Below are positions 31,479 to 46,400 of a stretch of 64,000 nucleotides of DNA, one piece after another. Source of the DNA: Hydractinia symbiolongicarpus (taxonomy: Eukaryota > Cnidaria > Hydrozoa > Anthoathecata > Hydractiniidae); assembly GCF_029227915.1 (NCBI RefSeq), contig NC_079876.1, forward strand, positions 35,819,828 through 35,883,827, written 5' to 3'. A program made the translations under genes and the position numbers. The notes beneath the pieces are model-generated. The model saw nothing but the letters and a program-made list of their open reading frames with translations. It did not search any database and had not been told where the DNA came from. The first letter of the stretch is position 1; each line of letters begins with the position of its first letter.

Positions 31479-34400
31479 ATTCCAAGATGTATGTGAGAAA
31501 AATGTCCAGCGGGGATTTATTGTAAGTTAAATGTATTATAATTTTTTAAAGAAATTTTCTCTTATTGCAAGTGTATAAATTTTAGACATCTGTTCAAGGA
31601 GCTTCCTAATTTTTTTAAATGCATTTATTTTAGAATGAAAATTTTGCAATACAGAATTAAAAATTAAATAGACAGCTGTTACAATGTCTTTATCTAGCTA
31701 ATTGTTTTTTTAGTGTAACTGAGACTGGTTTAGAAGATTTAGAAAGTGAAGAGTTCATTTTATGCTACAATAAATCTGTAGGTGCAGTTTCTAACCTTAT
31801 ATTTTGGATGTTTATTTTGCTTTGTTGCATTTTGTCTTCCCCCTGAAACATAAAGTTATTTTTTCATGGACTTTCAAATTTCATAAATATTTGCTTAACA
31901 TAGACAAGGACATTTATGTATTTTCATGTGCTAAACTGAAAGAAGAAATCAAAATCGAAAAAGAAAAACTGACCTTCCGTATTTTCCAGTCTATAACCCA
32001 TACGTCATATAACCCGCAACCCATGAACTACAAACCCCAAACCATCAGATAGCCCATACCTTTGTATAACTTGCATAAAATTTCAATATGTGTGTTTTTC
32101 TTTACCTGCATCTTGTTAACCAGAAGATTGTATGTAAAAAAAAAACTTTTAAATGGAATGAAATACAATGTGCTGTGTTTATGTTTAAAAAAGAAACCTT
32201 TTCCTTAACCCGCACCTACATTGCAAATCCTAAAAATCAACTTATAACCTGTGGGTTATATCCTGGAAAATGCAGTAGATTTTGAGTCTGTGGCAATAAG
32301 TATATCACCATCTTCTGGAACGATTAATTTTGATTTTATAATGATAAACTTTTTTTGTCGGCCATTTTGAAAAAAAGTGTTTGTATAAATAGTATTTGGC
32401 CAGCAAAATATTCTCAATTTTTTACATAAAAGTGTGTTAAGCATGAATTTACATTAAAATATGAAAAATTATTTGCTAATTATCTCAACGTTTCCATGAG
32501 GTGTTAAGAAATACACAAATTAACACAAATTGACACAAATTAACACCAGATGAAAACAAATCTTTAAAGTGTGGTTTGTGACACACCATTATTCAACTTT
32601 ACCTGATGCAGCCTGTATTTTTATAACATTTGATACTAGGAATCCAATCCTCAAAATTATGAATTTCTATGTTGTGTCTGCACCAAACAAATCAAAGGTT
32701 TAAAAGACTGTATGAACCACTGGAGAAATTCAAAGCACAAGCGTGAAGCGGTAATTTATATTTTGAGTACTGTTGTTCATATGCAAATTATATGTTGTTC
32801 TTGTATTTCTGTTTCAACGGATTTTACAATATAGGTTTGGGTTACAATTCTAATTTGATCCATATAAAGTGAATTAGTCTTGTACGAAAATTATATAGGT
32901 TTTTAAATATCTGATGGGATTATTTTTGAAGCTAACTAATAATATCTTAAACAAATAAGTCATTGATTTAGAAAGCCTGCTACAACAAGATCAAGTACTT
33001 ACAGAGAATTCCGCATGCTGTAACAAATGTTGAAACTACTTTATCCCAATTTATAAAAGATACTGTCAATGCTCATGTCCTGGCAAAAGACGAGTTGCTG
33101 TTACGTCAGAAGATTTGCTCGAAAGTTGAAGACTGTTTGAAAAAAGCTGGATTTAAAAGTACGGATATCTCTAAAAGTTGACAAATGCTTGCATCTTCTT
33201 ATTCTCAAACACATAAAAATATATGTTTTAACTTTCACAGATATTTCAATCTGCCTGCCTTTTTCTTACATGCCACTCACAATAATCACTACTTTAGTCA
33301 AAAGTTCTTTAGTTTTTAGGTACACCAAAATGTTGTTAGATATATATATTTTTTTAATTTTTAGGCATATTTTGTCGTTTGTACGGTTCTGCACACACTG
33401 GAATAGGCTTTCATGATGCAGATATAGATATCGACGTTCAGTATGATCCTCAAGTAAAAAATTTTTAGTTGTTTTTTCTTCTCTATTTATTTTGTTTTTT
33501 TGGTTTAAAACCTTAAAACTAATTTGTGATTGGAATATTTCTAAAGAAACAAAGGCTTCAGGCTTACTACTACTCCTAAACTGGTTAACATATTTTGTTA
33601 TTTGATTTCTTTATTCCATAATAATTTATTCCAATCAACTATAGAAACCTATTTTTAAAAAAAATCTACAAACCTTGGTAAAAAATCCTGCATTTACAGT
33701 ACACAATATGTATATGCTGTTTATTGAAACTAATTTGTTCTATGCATCTAAACATTTAGTTGAGTGTTGGTTTACAAATTTTTAACACACAATCGTTTAC
33801 TTCAACATTCGAAAACCTATATCTCTGTTTAGGAAATAGTACACAGCAAGATACCGGTCTCCACAACAGCTTCGATATATATTCAAATAGCAGAAACTTT
33901 AAAGAAACAAAGAAGTGAGTTTGATATTGTAATTGGAAGGGAAAGAAAAGCAAAAGATTTGTTTTCAATTTTTTTAACATTTTTCCTGTTTTCTATTGTA
34001 ATAAAATGTGATGCTTTCTAGGAATATCAGCAGCTTCTATTTTTAATTCGTATTTTTAAAACAATAGAATTCCGTATTTCGTATTTTTAAAAATACGCAT
34101 ATTTTTATAAATATGAATTTCGTATTTTTAAATACGAATTTTGTATTTTCAAAAATATGCGTATTTCTAAAAGTATGCTGTAGATTTAAAATACAAAGAC
34201 TTAAAATGTAATGTCTGATTAGGCATCGTGTCCGAGATCATTTCATTTTTAATACAAATTGAAACTATTCTGAAACGATTTTGAAACATTTTTGAAACTA
34301 TTCTGAAATGATTTTTAAATGTGGTTTTTGCCGTATTTCATTTTAAAATCGGAAGAAAACGTCCCTGGAAGCTCCAAAAAGTTGCAGTGTTTCATTCTAA

Positions 34401-37400
34401 AATGATGAGAAAACATCCCTGCAAAGCTTTAAAGTTGCTTTATGTATCATCTTAAAATGACGAGAAGACATCCCTGCGAAGCTTTAGGGTTGCTGTATAT
34501 CATCTTAAAATAACGAGGAAACGTCTTTGCGACTCTCTAAATTTGCCGTATTTCATTTTAAAATGATGAGAAAACGTCTCTGCGAAGCTTTAGAGTTGCT
34601 GTATATCATTCTAAAGTGATGAAAAAACGTCCCTCTGAAATCATTTGGTCAATTAAAAAACTATTAAAAACAAACTTGTAAAATTGAGTAATTTTTCTAT
34701 TTAGTTTATTCAGCCACTCGATTGATACACAACATTTTTAAAAATACAAAATGTTATTTTAAAAAAATAAAATTCGTATTTCTATTTCTATAAAATACAA
34801 ATTTCATATTTTCTATTTTTAAAAAATACAAAATTTGTTACGAAATCCATTTTTTAATACGAAATTTCCGTATTTCGTATTTTTTAATACGAAAAGAGAA
34901 CTGGTCGATTTTCCTAGAGATCTTTGCAAATTACTACCCATTATGGGTAATATAAAAAAAAAAAAATTTTTTTTTGCAGGGCAGTTTTGCGATGTGGAGG
35001 ATACATTCCATTTGAGGTTCCCATGTCTCAGGTTTACAGACATAGAAAGGTAAATGTCTATTTATGCTGGATGTGAGTTTCTAATTTTATCTTTTACAAA
35101 CCCTAGATTAAAGAACCTGGTTCCTGCTGTTAGCATTTTCCCCTTCACAGTAACTCAATTTTTTGTCAGACTTGCAAGCATGGGTACATAAGAAGTGCAG
35201 TGGAAGGTTAAGCTGACATGCAGTTTGTATTCAAGCGTTGCAAAGGTGAGATTATAGAAAATGAAGTATTTCCAGCTTTAATGATGTACTACAGTGGCTC
35301 GTTAGAGATATTTGAGAACTTCTGTAACTTAGGTGATATGTTGGGCAGTGAAGGGGTGTTCGAAGAAGTGTTACTTGCAGGATAGGTTCTGCTTGGAAAA
35401 AGTTCAGAGAGGTATACTTCCTTTGTTGACTGTAGCAGAGTCTTGTCAATTGAATTAAAAGGTAGGTTGTATGAGGCCTGTGTAAGAAGTGTTATGTTGT
35501 ACGGTAGTGAGACATGGGCAGTGAAGCAGGAAGATCTTGACAGTTTAGATAGGAATGATATGAGAATGGTTAGGTGGATGTGTAACGCCAGTCTGAGAGA
35601 CAGAAAGAGTTCCGATGAGCTAAGAAGCAGGCTAAGTCTCCGTAGAATTAAAGATGTTATCCAGATAAGATGATTGAATTGGCTGGGGCACTTGGAAAGA
35701 ATGGAAGAGGATAATTGGGTAAGTAAGTGTAGAGACTTGATAGTTCCTGGGGCAAAGCCCAAAGGCAGACCGAGAAAGACTTGGTAGGAGGTTATAAGGA
35801 CAGATTTGATACAGAGGAAATTCAGTTTAGTTCTAACACAGTCTAGATCAGATTGGAAAAGGGTCATTAATATACCCCGTCCAACCCACGCTAACATGGA
35901 AAACGGACGTTTAGCTGAGAATGATGATGATGATGATGACACATTTTTAAGGACACAAAGTGTCCAGGGTGTTAGCTAGTGTAAATAGAGGCCGGTAAAC
36001 GGCTTCTTTCCAATCGAAATTAGCTTTCTTCTTCCGAATGGAAGATTTTGAAAAAGCTACAATGTACTTGAAGAGCATGTTTAATTTAAAAATTCTGATG
36101 TTGATAAATGCCAGGAAACATCAAAACTACACTATTCACTCTCTATTCACTAGAGACTTTACAAGATTTCTATTAATATTTTTGAAATTTTTAGTTTAAT
36201 GTGCTTTTCAGAATTGTTGCTGTCTGCCTTCTATGCCATGTCTTGATTAAGAAAGTTTTAGCAATCCTTACCACTCTGCCGGTAACCAAAAAAGTTCAGC
36301 TCAGATTTACACTATTCAAACTCAACAAACTAAATGCTTTGTCATTATTACGTAACTTATATTATTACGCAAGTTATATTATTACGCAACTTTGAAATCA
36401 ACTATTTGAATGTTCTTTGTTTTTATTTGAAAGAACACGTTCTATTTGAGATGTGAAATTTGTTAATGTAGCGAAAGTGAGTTACGTGTAGTGAAAAGTC
36501 ATGTCACATAATTCAAAATATTGCGTTGAGTCTTTGAAAACAAATAAAGTTAAATCAAAAAATATTTTAACATTATTTGAACAAGTTGGAAATAAATGCA
36601 GCGTAGAAGTGAGTGAAGTCTTCGGGCGATGTTTTAGAAGAAAACGCACTGGGAAAGGCTGTTTCCAGGCATCTGAGAACATGGAATTTCAAAATCTTAT
36701 TAGCCTACATCAGCGCTATTTTGCAATGATAATTAACGCTATAGTGTTATCTCATGTTAACGCTATCACATTAAAGTGGGCTTTTTCTAGCGTTAATTAG
36801 CATTATTTCTTTTGTACTTTGTAGCGATATAACGTTAAAATTTAACGCTAATTTGTTTGTTATCAAATTCGCCTGGATAGTCACATTGCTACAAGCACCG
36901 ACCATTGTCCTGTCAGGCTTTACGAAATATTAGTAACCAGCCACACACAAGTGAAAGAAATTAGTAACTGTTTTATCTAGCTTTTGTTTCAGCCTAGATT
37001 TAAAAACCTTTGGTATTTCAATTGGCCTTTGGCTAAAAATGCAATTGGGAAAAGTTTTCTCACGTTGCATCTAATTTTTTACAGAGTTAAAAACTTAAGT
37101 TGCAGTAAATCCAAAATCTGAAATCACTTTGCCAGAAAACCAGCCATTTCAACACTTCTGAACAAAGACGTCTATCTATGTTTATGTTTCTCAATGAAGT
37201 GGTCTCAAAAACATCGAAAGTTTAAAATCATATGACACGGCTTAGAGTAAGCAGCAAGAAAATGTCAGAGTTTGTGAAATAGCACAAGCACTACATCCAA
37301 TTCATCATCAAGAAATGTTGATAATTTTAAATTCATGTTCGATAGTGAAATTCAAATCGAATTTTTTTTTACCAAAACATGACTTTTACAGCCTTGTCAG

Positions 37401-40400
37401 AAGGAAATAATCCTGGTTTTTATAAACACAATTAAAATAGGTATTTTTTAATAAATGCAATATAAACTGTTTTATCTATCTCATCCAAGAATTATTAACC
37501 TTGAGCAGATTGACCTCGTACTTTTGACCTCAGGTAATATTTCTTGGTATAGATAGACGAAACAGTTATATTATATAATACATATAAATATTGCGTTAAA
37601 AAAAATCATTATTTATTAATCTGTACTTTAACCAAACTCCCTTCCTCTGACAAGTAAAACGAAAGAAAGGGATTTTTAAAGTATTGAATTTTTCAGATAA
37701 TATATGTATTTTTTGATATATTTTAGTGGACTTCACTGCTGTATCTACTCCAATTATTCAAATGTAAGTTAATTGCCTTTTGCATCTACTATATTTATCA
37801 ACTTGAACTAACAGAGGCAATTGATCAAGCGACTAAGGAGTTAATGGAACAAATTATTGCAACACTGGCATGCGACTGAAGTCAACCAATCAATATTTTT
37901 GATTAGTGTTTATCATAGTGTGGTTAAGAACCATCAGCAAGGTTATGTTTTTTTAAGCGTCCTACATGAGTAACAGATTGTTTTCTGCAGCAGAGATGTT
38001 GTTTTGAATTTTTACAGCAAAGCACACAGGCAGATCGAAAGAGAATTGGCAGGAGGTTATGAGGACAGACTTGAGACAGAGGAAGTTAAGCTTAGATCAG
38101 ATTGGAAGAGGGTCATTAATATACCCCTACCAACCTATGCTACCATGGAAAACAGACGTTAAGCCAAGAATGATGCTGATGATGATGACAGTGCAACTAT
38201 GTATCTGTAATTTAATTTTTACAGGGCTTCCATACATCAGATCTTCTCAAAAGTTACGTGGAGCTGGATGACAGAGCAAAATCACTGTGTTCATTTTTTA
38301 AACTTTGGGCAAAGGTAACATCAATATTAAACAAGTCAAGTTTAAAAAATCTGAAATAAATTGTAATCAAGTAACTAAGATAAGATTTCTTATATGTTAT
38401 AGCTTTGTAAATTTGACGACCCAAGGCTTTGTGGTTTATCTCCATATTGTTTTTCCTTGATGGTGATCCATTATTTACAGCAAAGTGTACCACCTGTTTT
38501 GCCAATCATTAAGGTATTGATGTATTTTTCAGTGTATATAGAAAGAATACTTCATAGAAAAAACAGAATTTTTAACTCTGAAAGTTTAGGTTCTTTCAAA
38601 ATGGTTACCTTGGTGTGTTGACTATGAAAAAAGATGTTTCATGTGAATGTATAACTAAAGGCTGTTTTCCACTTAATGAAAATCTTCCGCGGAACGAAAA
38701 TTTCCACTTCAAAATATTGCGCACATTTCAATACAGAAAGTAAACACACTTTGTGCAAATCTCGCGAAATATAATAATCTGATTGCCTAAAAATGTTCTA
38801 CCTGTCGTTTCTTTACTTAACGCAAAAAAAAGTTGAACTCGATTCTACTTTGCTCGGAATGGAACCGACAAGAAAATTTTCACGTGATGTGAACATTTTA
38901 ATTCAGCCGTTTGGTTTCGTGGAAAATTCCTTGAAGTGGAAAACAGCCTTAAGAGTTGAAAGCAAGCTATATTCAACAGTTTAAATCTTGTGTGTATGTT
39001 TGAACATCAACATGTCGCTTTACTTCATATTATAAAACTGTTTTTAAATTTCAGTTTTAATTTCGAGATTATATTATCTAAATTGTTGTATCAGTTATCA
39101 GCAAAGAAATCTCAACAACAAACCAATCAGGCATGCACTTGCACAAATTCACACACACAAAAAAAAATTCTATGAAATTAAAAACTTAAAAAAATCCTTT
39201 TGCTTTAATCGTTTATTGCCCATTGATAATGTTGCTAACCATTCTCTCTCCTTGACTAACTGTATGTTAATAAGTACATATGGTGGAGAACACCCTAACA
39301 GTGGAAAGTTTGTTCCAGTATAAACATAACAAGAGCCTTTCTAGGTCAGGTTCCAATTATATAAATATGTATTATTTTAACAAACAGGTTACTGGAAGTA
39401 AGGGAGAAAAAGGTAAAATTGTTGACACAGTTAAAGAAAAAAACTCCACTATCACCACAAATGAGGTATAAATTCTTATTTAGAATACGTTTGCTTGCGA
39501 AAGCTCGATACCATTTTTTAAAGTAACAGAATTTACTCATGCAACCTTTCAACCCATATTTAAAAATAGTGAAAATTTTTTTAACCTTGACACCATCTTA
39601 AATTAAACACAGTGTATTCCTACTGATAGATTTTCTTCTATTATATCCAGTAAATTTATTGAATAAAATGATGTTTATAGTTCTGTGTGTACTTTTAGCT
39701 TGAATCTTGGAGAAGTAAGAACACTAATAGTCTTGGATGGTTGTTAAATGATTTATTTAGGTAATTTTTTGCTTCCAGCTCCTATAGTGTAAACAAACAA
39801 GTCACATCACCACAATTGTGAGTCAACCCCTGCTGTGTAAAGGGAAAGTTGGTAGTCACTGTTAGCCCTCCAAATTCGTCGTAGTATTCAACTATACCTC
39901 CATAAACTTTGTCATACTTTCATATACTGGTGTAAAATTTAAGTGTTAAATATTTTACTCTATTCAGATGGTTGTATATCTCCTCTAGAACCTTTAATCG
40001 CGTTTTAAAGTGTTTAAAAGCAGCCATATAAATATAACTTTATAAATATTTGGAAATCACAATAAATTCAAATTACACAAATGATTAGAACGTTTAATGC
40101 TTTGAAAGAGTTTTGACTGAGTTAAATTTGCAGAATAAATAGACAACCAAGACAGGGATTTTCATAAAAGAAATTACTTATAATGTATTTTCTGTCATTC
40201 TACCTTCAAGCATAAATTTTTATGGAGTGTGATACCGAAGGCCTGGTGGATAACCAAATTGTTAGAAATTATACTTTATGAAGGCAGGATATTTGCAGAA
40301 GTTTTTTTATGCGAGTGTCAGATCAAAGAAGATGTTCTTCTCCAACAGTCAAAGATTATTTTGAATGGATTATTTTTTGTTTGGGTGTCCCTAATCTCCA

Positions 40401-43400
40401 GTGAATGGATCCTGATTGCATTTCTTTCCACGAGATCCATTTACACATTACTTAGCTGATTTACACTAATTGTGTGCAGTGTTATTCCACGATCTTAGGG
40501 TCTAAATGTATCTCATAAAAATTTAGCATAATTTGAGAAATCAAATTTCCAGGAGTCATATTTTACAAACATGCATATCATGTAGACCAACACCCTGTGT
40601 TACACAGGGTCAAGAAGTGTTATTTGCAGCCGTGAAAATCAAGATCCAAAGAGAAACAAACAATTTTACAAACTGACTATTTTGATAATGTTATAAAGTT
40701 TTTCCAAGATTTATGATTTAATAAATATGATTTTTTTGCAGGTACTACCTTGTTAGGTTCCATTTTAAAGCATTGGTTATTAACATACAGCAAGTATCTC
40801 CAATGTCAAAGCAACGTAGACAGTTCAACAATAGCAGAAGGGTGGCAATTGAAGGTGAGAGTTGTTAGGTAGCAGACAGCATGATTTTGTTGCCATAAAA
40901 TTTGTAGTCATGTACTTTATTGGGACCAATCTTTTTTGTAGTTTATCCTCTATTTTAAATATTCACATAAATTAAATTTTGCAGTTGGGTCCCAAAAATG
41001 ATTATCTATTTTTTAAGCTCAACATACCGCCTAATAAAGCGCTGGTTAATTTCTACATGTAATATTTATTAAAATTTGGAATTTGCTGTTGTAAATTTAC
41101 CGTAGTTCGAGAAAAAACTTAAATTTTTGCTTGGGATGTGCCTAAAATTTTATTTTTGTTGTCTGTGTTTAACCTGTGTTTGAAAAAAAATCCTTCATGC
41201 TCCTCTTCTGCATTGATACAGTTTTATTTTCATTTTCCTGAGTTTTAATTTATTATCTTTTACTAGAGCAGATGTACGATTTTACGTTTTTTACAACCAT
41301 TACCACACAGTTCAAATAAGAACTGCACATGCTCGAATCTATTCATATTTTGCAAATTTCAGAAATTCTGGGAAATACATTTCACCCAATGAATTTAATT
41401 TCAATTTAATGTCAATTTTTTTTGTTTAGATCCATTCGTAAAAGATAATGTTGCAAGCACTCTTTGTTCAACAGCAAGTAAGAATTTATTGTTATTGTGG
41501 TTAAAGCCAGCAACTGATGTATGTTCATCATCTCATCTTATAACTGTATAAAAACAAAACTGGTTGAAGCATAGAAACTATTTATGCTTTTCCATATATT
41601 AAAAAAATTTAATTTTATCTTTGTCTTATTTTACTTCCTTATTTTCTGTTATGTTTTAGTTTTAAATAACATGATACAAAGTATGGAAAAGACTTGGAAG
41701 TATTTTTCCTGCTACACACCACCAAAAAGTAATTTTTGTTCCTCTTATAGAATTAATTTCCTGTATTTTTTGCCAAGTAAATATTCTATTATGTTTTTTT
41801 TTATATATAGCTGTAAACGAGAAAGAACTAAAGCGAAAGCGAGACATTCCAGAAACCAATGTAGACTTGAGTAGCAGTGTAAAAGGTGAAGCTCCTCAAC
41901 ATTTAAACAATAAAAAAGAAAACAGTGAGGAGGACGAAGAAAGTTCAAGTAAGGATTCAGACAGCGATGTTGTTGTTGAGAGCGAAGACTACGATGACGA
42001 CAACCTTAATAAAAATCAGCAATTCAGTGGCAAAGAAAAACAAGGCAATGAATATTTAGCTACCAGTGAAGTGTTGCAAGAGTCTAAAGAGCTGATAGAA
42101 ATTGAAGATACTTCTGATTCTTTACCACAGAATGTGTCAGAAATGGTTGACAAACTGCTTATCGAGGACAATGACGCTGACGATGCTAACAAAAACCACG
42201 AAGATGAAAAATCACTTGTGATAGATTGTATAGCTCCTTCTCCTTCTTTTCAGCTTTTACCAAGATATTTTACTTCAGGTAAAGTTGCATTGATGTGTTC
42301 TGAATGTCTAAATGAAGGACATACCTACACAAAGTGTCCATGTTTGTACACTATAATGCGAGAGCTGCCTCCCTTAACTAAAAAGTTCCGATTGATCATG
42401 GACAAAGTTTGTGAGGATGTTATGATGTCTTGCCAGATGACTGAAGAAGATATGAAATTTCGAGCTATAGTTTTAAACGATATGGAGAATCATCTAAAAA
42501 GACATTTCCGAAGTAAGTAGGTTTTACATGGTTTTTAGTTAGTTATAAATGGATGTAACTGTCTTAATGGACATTGTCAATTTGATCATCTATGACATTT
42601 TATAGCCATTTCTTATTTGCAGCTGACTGTCGCTTGAGCTTGTTTGGCTCATCGAGGAATGGTTTTGGTTTCGATGGCTCCGACATGGATGTTTGTTTGC
42701 GTTTTGAAGAGAAGGAGCCTCCACCATATCTCGATTATCCCAATATGGTTGTTCAAGTTTCCAGAGCACTAAACAAAAGTCTACATTATGAAAAGGTCAT
42801 GTATATCAAATCTGCGAAAGTACCGATTGTCAAATTTACTATCCCATCACATAAGCTTGAGGGAGATATTAGTTTGTACAACTGCTTAGCTTTGGACAAC
42901 TCCCAGATGTTGCGAACTTACTCTAAAATAGACAAGAGAGTCCGAATACTTGGTTATTGCATGAAAACGTATGCAAAGGTGGGTGATTCTTTAGAGTTTA
43001 AGTTAGTTAAGCATGGAGTAATAGCTTAAAAATTTTTTTGCATAATAAAAAGGGTAAAAAATGTGGAGTTTCTACTATTTTCAGAAAATTTGATTTGGCT
43101 AATTTAACCAAACTGCATTGTACCTTAAAAGGGGATAAAAATACAATTGGTGGCAATTAATTTTTCTGAAAAATAAAAAATAATGTTCGCAGAAATGATA
43201 AACTTTTTTAAAAAAAACACGGCCTGTATAGACTTCTTTATTACTTTAAAACTTTCTATAAAATATAAATTTTATACATAATAATTTTTCTAATTTTTTT
43301 TAATTTTTATGTGATTTGGCTTTATAAGTCGTCAAAATATGTCTGACCTGTGGTAAAACTGAATATGTTTTTTAACATTTAGATTTGCGAAATTGGAGAT

Positions 43401-46400
43401 GCTTCACGTGGTAGCCTTTCTTCATATGCGCATATTTTGCTTGTACTTTATTATCTCCAACATTGTGAGCCACCTGTTATCCCCGTGTTACAGGAATTGT
43501 ATACAGGGAAGAAGCCAGAACATCTCACAGAAGGATGGAACACGTGGTATTTTAAGGATATTAGTAAACTTGTGAGTTCTTACTACTATTTCTGTAGATT
43601 AATTTTTGTGCAGTGACAGAAAATTTTGCATGTATTAATTCCAGCGTGATAGCAATATGAATTATTTTATTGATTTGCGTGATAATAAACAAGTAAACAT
43701 TTAGACAAAATGTGTTTGCTGTTTTCACAAGGAAGATATATTGACGTGTGAACGTTTTGCATGACTTACAAACAGTCCATCTAAAGAGATCTTTTTAATG
43801 GAAAAAAATGTTGACGAAATGTGTGTATACAATATTCGAGTTAGCCACATTTCTGAAAAGGATGTTTTATAGAAACCAAGGAAAATACAAACAATTTTTC
43901 TGAACGGCATCTTCATGTTATCCAGTATTTGGACCAAGTGGTGGCCGTAGTTGTTTACAATGGTTTTTTTTTTAATTATTTATTTATTTTTACATCAATG
44001 GTATTTTTTTAAAATATAAGTTATATATAAAAATTGTTGTTGAGAGCTCAGAGTTTTTACCGACTTGATCACCAAAATTCCATTATTTGTACAAAAACAT
44101 CAGTGGACAAAATCTAAGAAACATAGTTAATTCGAAAAATATGTTTTATACTGGTAGTTTTTCTAATCATGATTTATATCATAATTAACATAATTAAAAA
44201 CCTACTGATACTTTTCCTAATTATGATTTATGACATAATTAACATAATTAAAAACCTACTGATACTTTTCCTAATTATGATTTATGACATAATTAACATA
44301 ATTAAAAACCTACTGATACTTTTCCTAATTATGATTTATGACATAATTAACATAATTAAAAACCTACTGATACTTTTCCTAATTATGATTTATGACATAA
44401 TTAACATAATTAAGAACATACTTGTAGTTTTCTTAATTGTAATTTATAACATAACTTAATAGGACGCGTCTTCCGCGGACAGACGGCGGCTATTATTAAA
44501 GAGACTAGTCGTTAGCCCGTGGAAAAATCCACGGGTTCGCCCGTCGCAGCTAGCTACCATTTTGCGTGACAGACAGACAGACGTATACGGGTAATTTATA
44601 GTCGGTAGCCCGTGGAAAAATCCACGGGTTCGCCCGTCCTTTAAATTTACCCGTGGCAACAAAGTGGATAAAAATATATCGCATTTGATATTCGTGTTTC
44701 CGTAGCACGATTTTCTAACTCAACGGGGGGGCGGCGCAAAGACAGACAAAATACGGCTATTATTAAAGAGACTAGTCGTTGCCCGTGGAAAAATCCACGG
44801 GTTCGCCCGTCCATTATATTCACCCGTCGCAACAAAGTGGATAAAAATATATCGCATTTGATATTCGTGTTTCCGTAACATCATTTTCTAACTCAGCGGG
44901 GGGTCCGCGCAGAGACGCAGAGAAATACGGCTATTATAATAGAGACTAGTCGTTAACCCGTGGAAAAATCCACGGGGTCGCCCGTCCTTTAAATTAACCC
45001 GTTGCAACAAAGTGGACAAAAATATATCGCATTTGGTATTGATGCGCATTTTAAAAATTTTGTGTTTCCGTTACGGGACACGGCTTTCGCGGACACACAG
45101 ACAGACAGACGACGGCTATTATTAAAGAAACTAGTCATCGCCCGTGGAAAAATCCACGGGATCGCCCGTCCTTTATATCAACCTGCCGCAACAAAGTGAA
45201 TAAAAATATATCGCATTTTATATTCGTGTTTCCGTAACATCATTTTCTAACTCAGCGGGGGGTCCGCGCAGAGACAGACAGACGGAATACGGCTATTATT
45301 AAAGAGATTAACGTAATTAATAACAGGTATTTTATTCAAATAATTAAAAAAAATTAAATCTGAAAAAATAGTAATTAGTTTTCCCACAATATCTCACTCA
45401 TTTGCAAGTTTGTGCAAAGTTTTAAAAAATTATGTCCCAGTTGTTTCTACGTAGTTTCGCTTAAAATTAAGAATGTTAGAAATATAAATGTATCCTTGAT
45501 TTTATTTATTTGTTATCATAGAAAGATGTTTGGGCTGGCTATGGAAAGAATAATCAATCTGTTGGCGAATTGTGGATTGGCTTATTTCGATTCTACATGG
45601 AAAAGTTTGATTTTAACAGAAATGTGATCGCAATCAAGCAGCATAAAAAACTCTCGAAGTTTGAAAAATCTTGGACGCACTCATCGATAGCTATAGAAGG
45701 TACTCTTTTTATCGAATTTATTGACTATAAAAGTAAAGGCTTAAGCACAATTAAGTTGGAGTCGTAAAGTAATGAAATTCTTTTAAATCTCAAGGAAAAA
45801 TCAATAAAGGGCATATGAACTACAGAATTCAGCTTATTTGTAACGAAAAGCCACAAGAACCATATTTTCTTTATAATTCTTTACAAGACAGATATACACT
45901 CAAGAAGGACTTGTGCCTCTTTTTTATGGAGCGCATTATGAGGGTAATAGGTTTTATAATAAAAAATGACACTTCTCCAATCGTATCGTAGCAATTCTCT
46001 GCCATATTGACCAACCTTTAGTCGTTATTCATTTTTATTTTCATGTGTTAAAAAACTAACACAACCTGATATCTATTATTTAAGAACTAAAAAATTTGAA
46101 ATGTTACTTACGGTGAGTGAGTGAAATGTTCCAGTTTGTGAATTTATCGAGCATAATAAAAAAAACATATTGTTTTTTTTTAGATCCATTTAATTTAAAC
46201 CACAATCTTGGAGCAGGGGTGAGAAGAAGCATGTACAAGTATATATTATCCTGCTTCTCCTACGCACGATCAAGATTCGGCAACTCCCAGCAAACGTTGC
46301 CAGAAGGAGACATATTAGTTAAACAGTTGTATCTATTTGATGCAGTCGCATTGACTGGTAATAAAGACGTGCCGAAAGAAAGGTAGATATTTCTCTGTGT

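Noticed and set aside
36501-36800. 99-residue ORF in a TUT intron
   Set aside because: Adjacent exons join in phase without it, and it overlaps AACGCTA-rich repeat sequence.
44169-44459. 96-residue hydrophobic ORF that looks like a membrane protein
   Set aside because: It is only a 54-bp tandem repeat kept open by its length; no family, and it sits in a TUT intron.
44461-45310. Possible CRISPR-like array of regularly spaced 20-base repeats
   Set aside because: Spacing is irregular, the sequence between hairpins is itself repeated, and the context is a eukaryotic intron.
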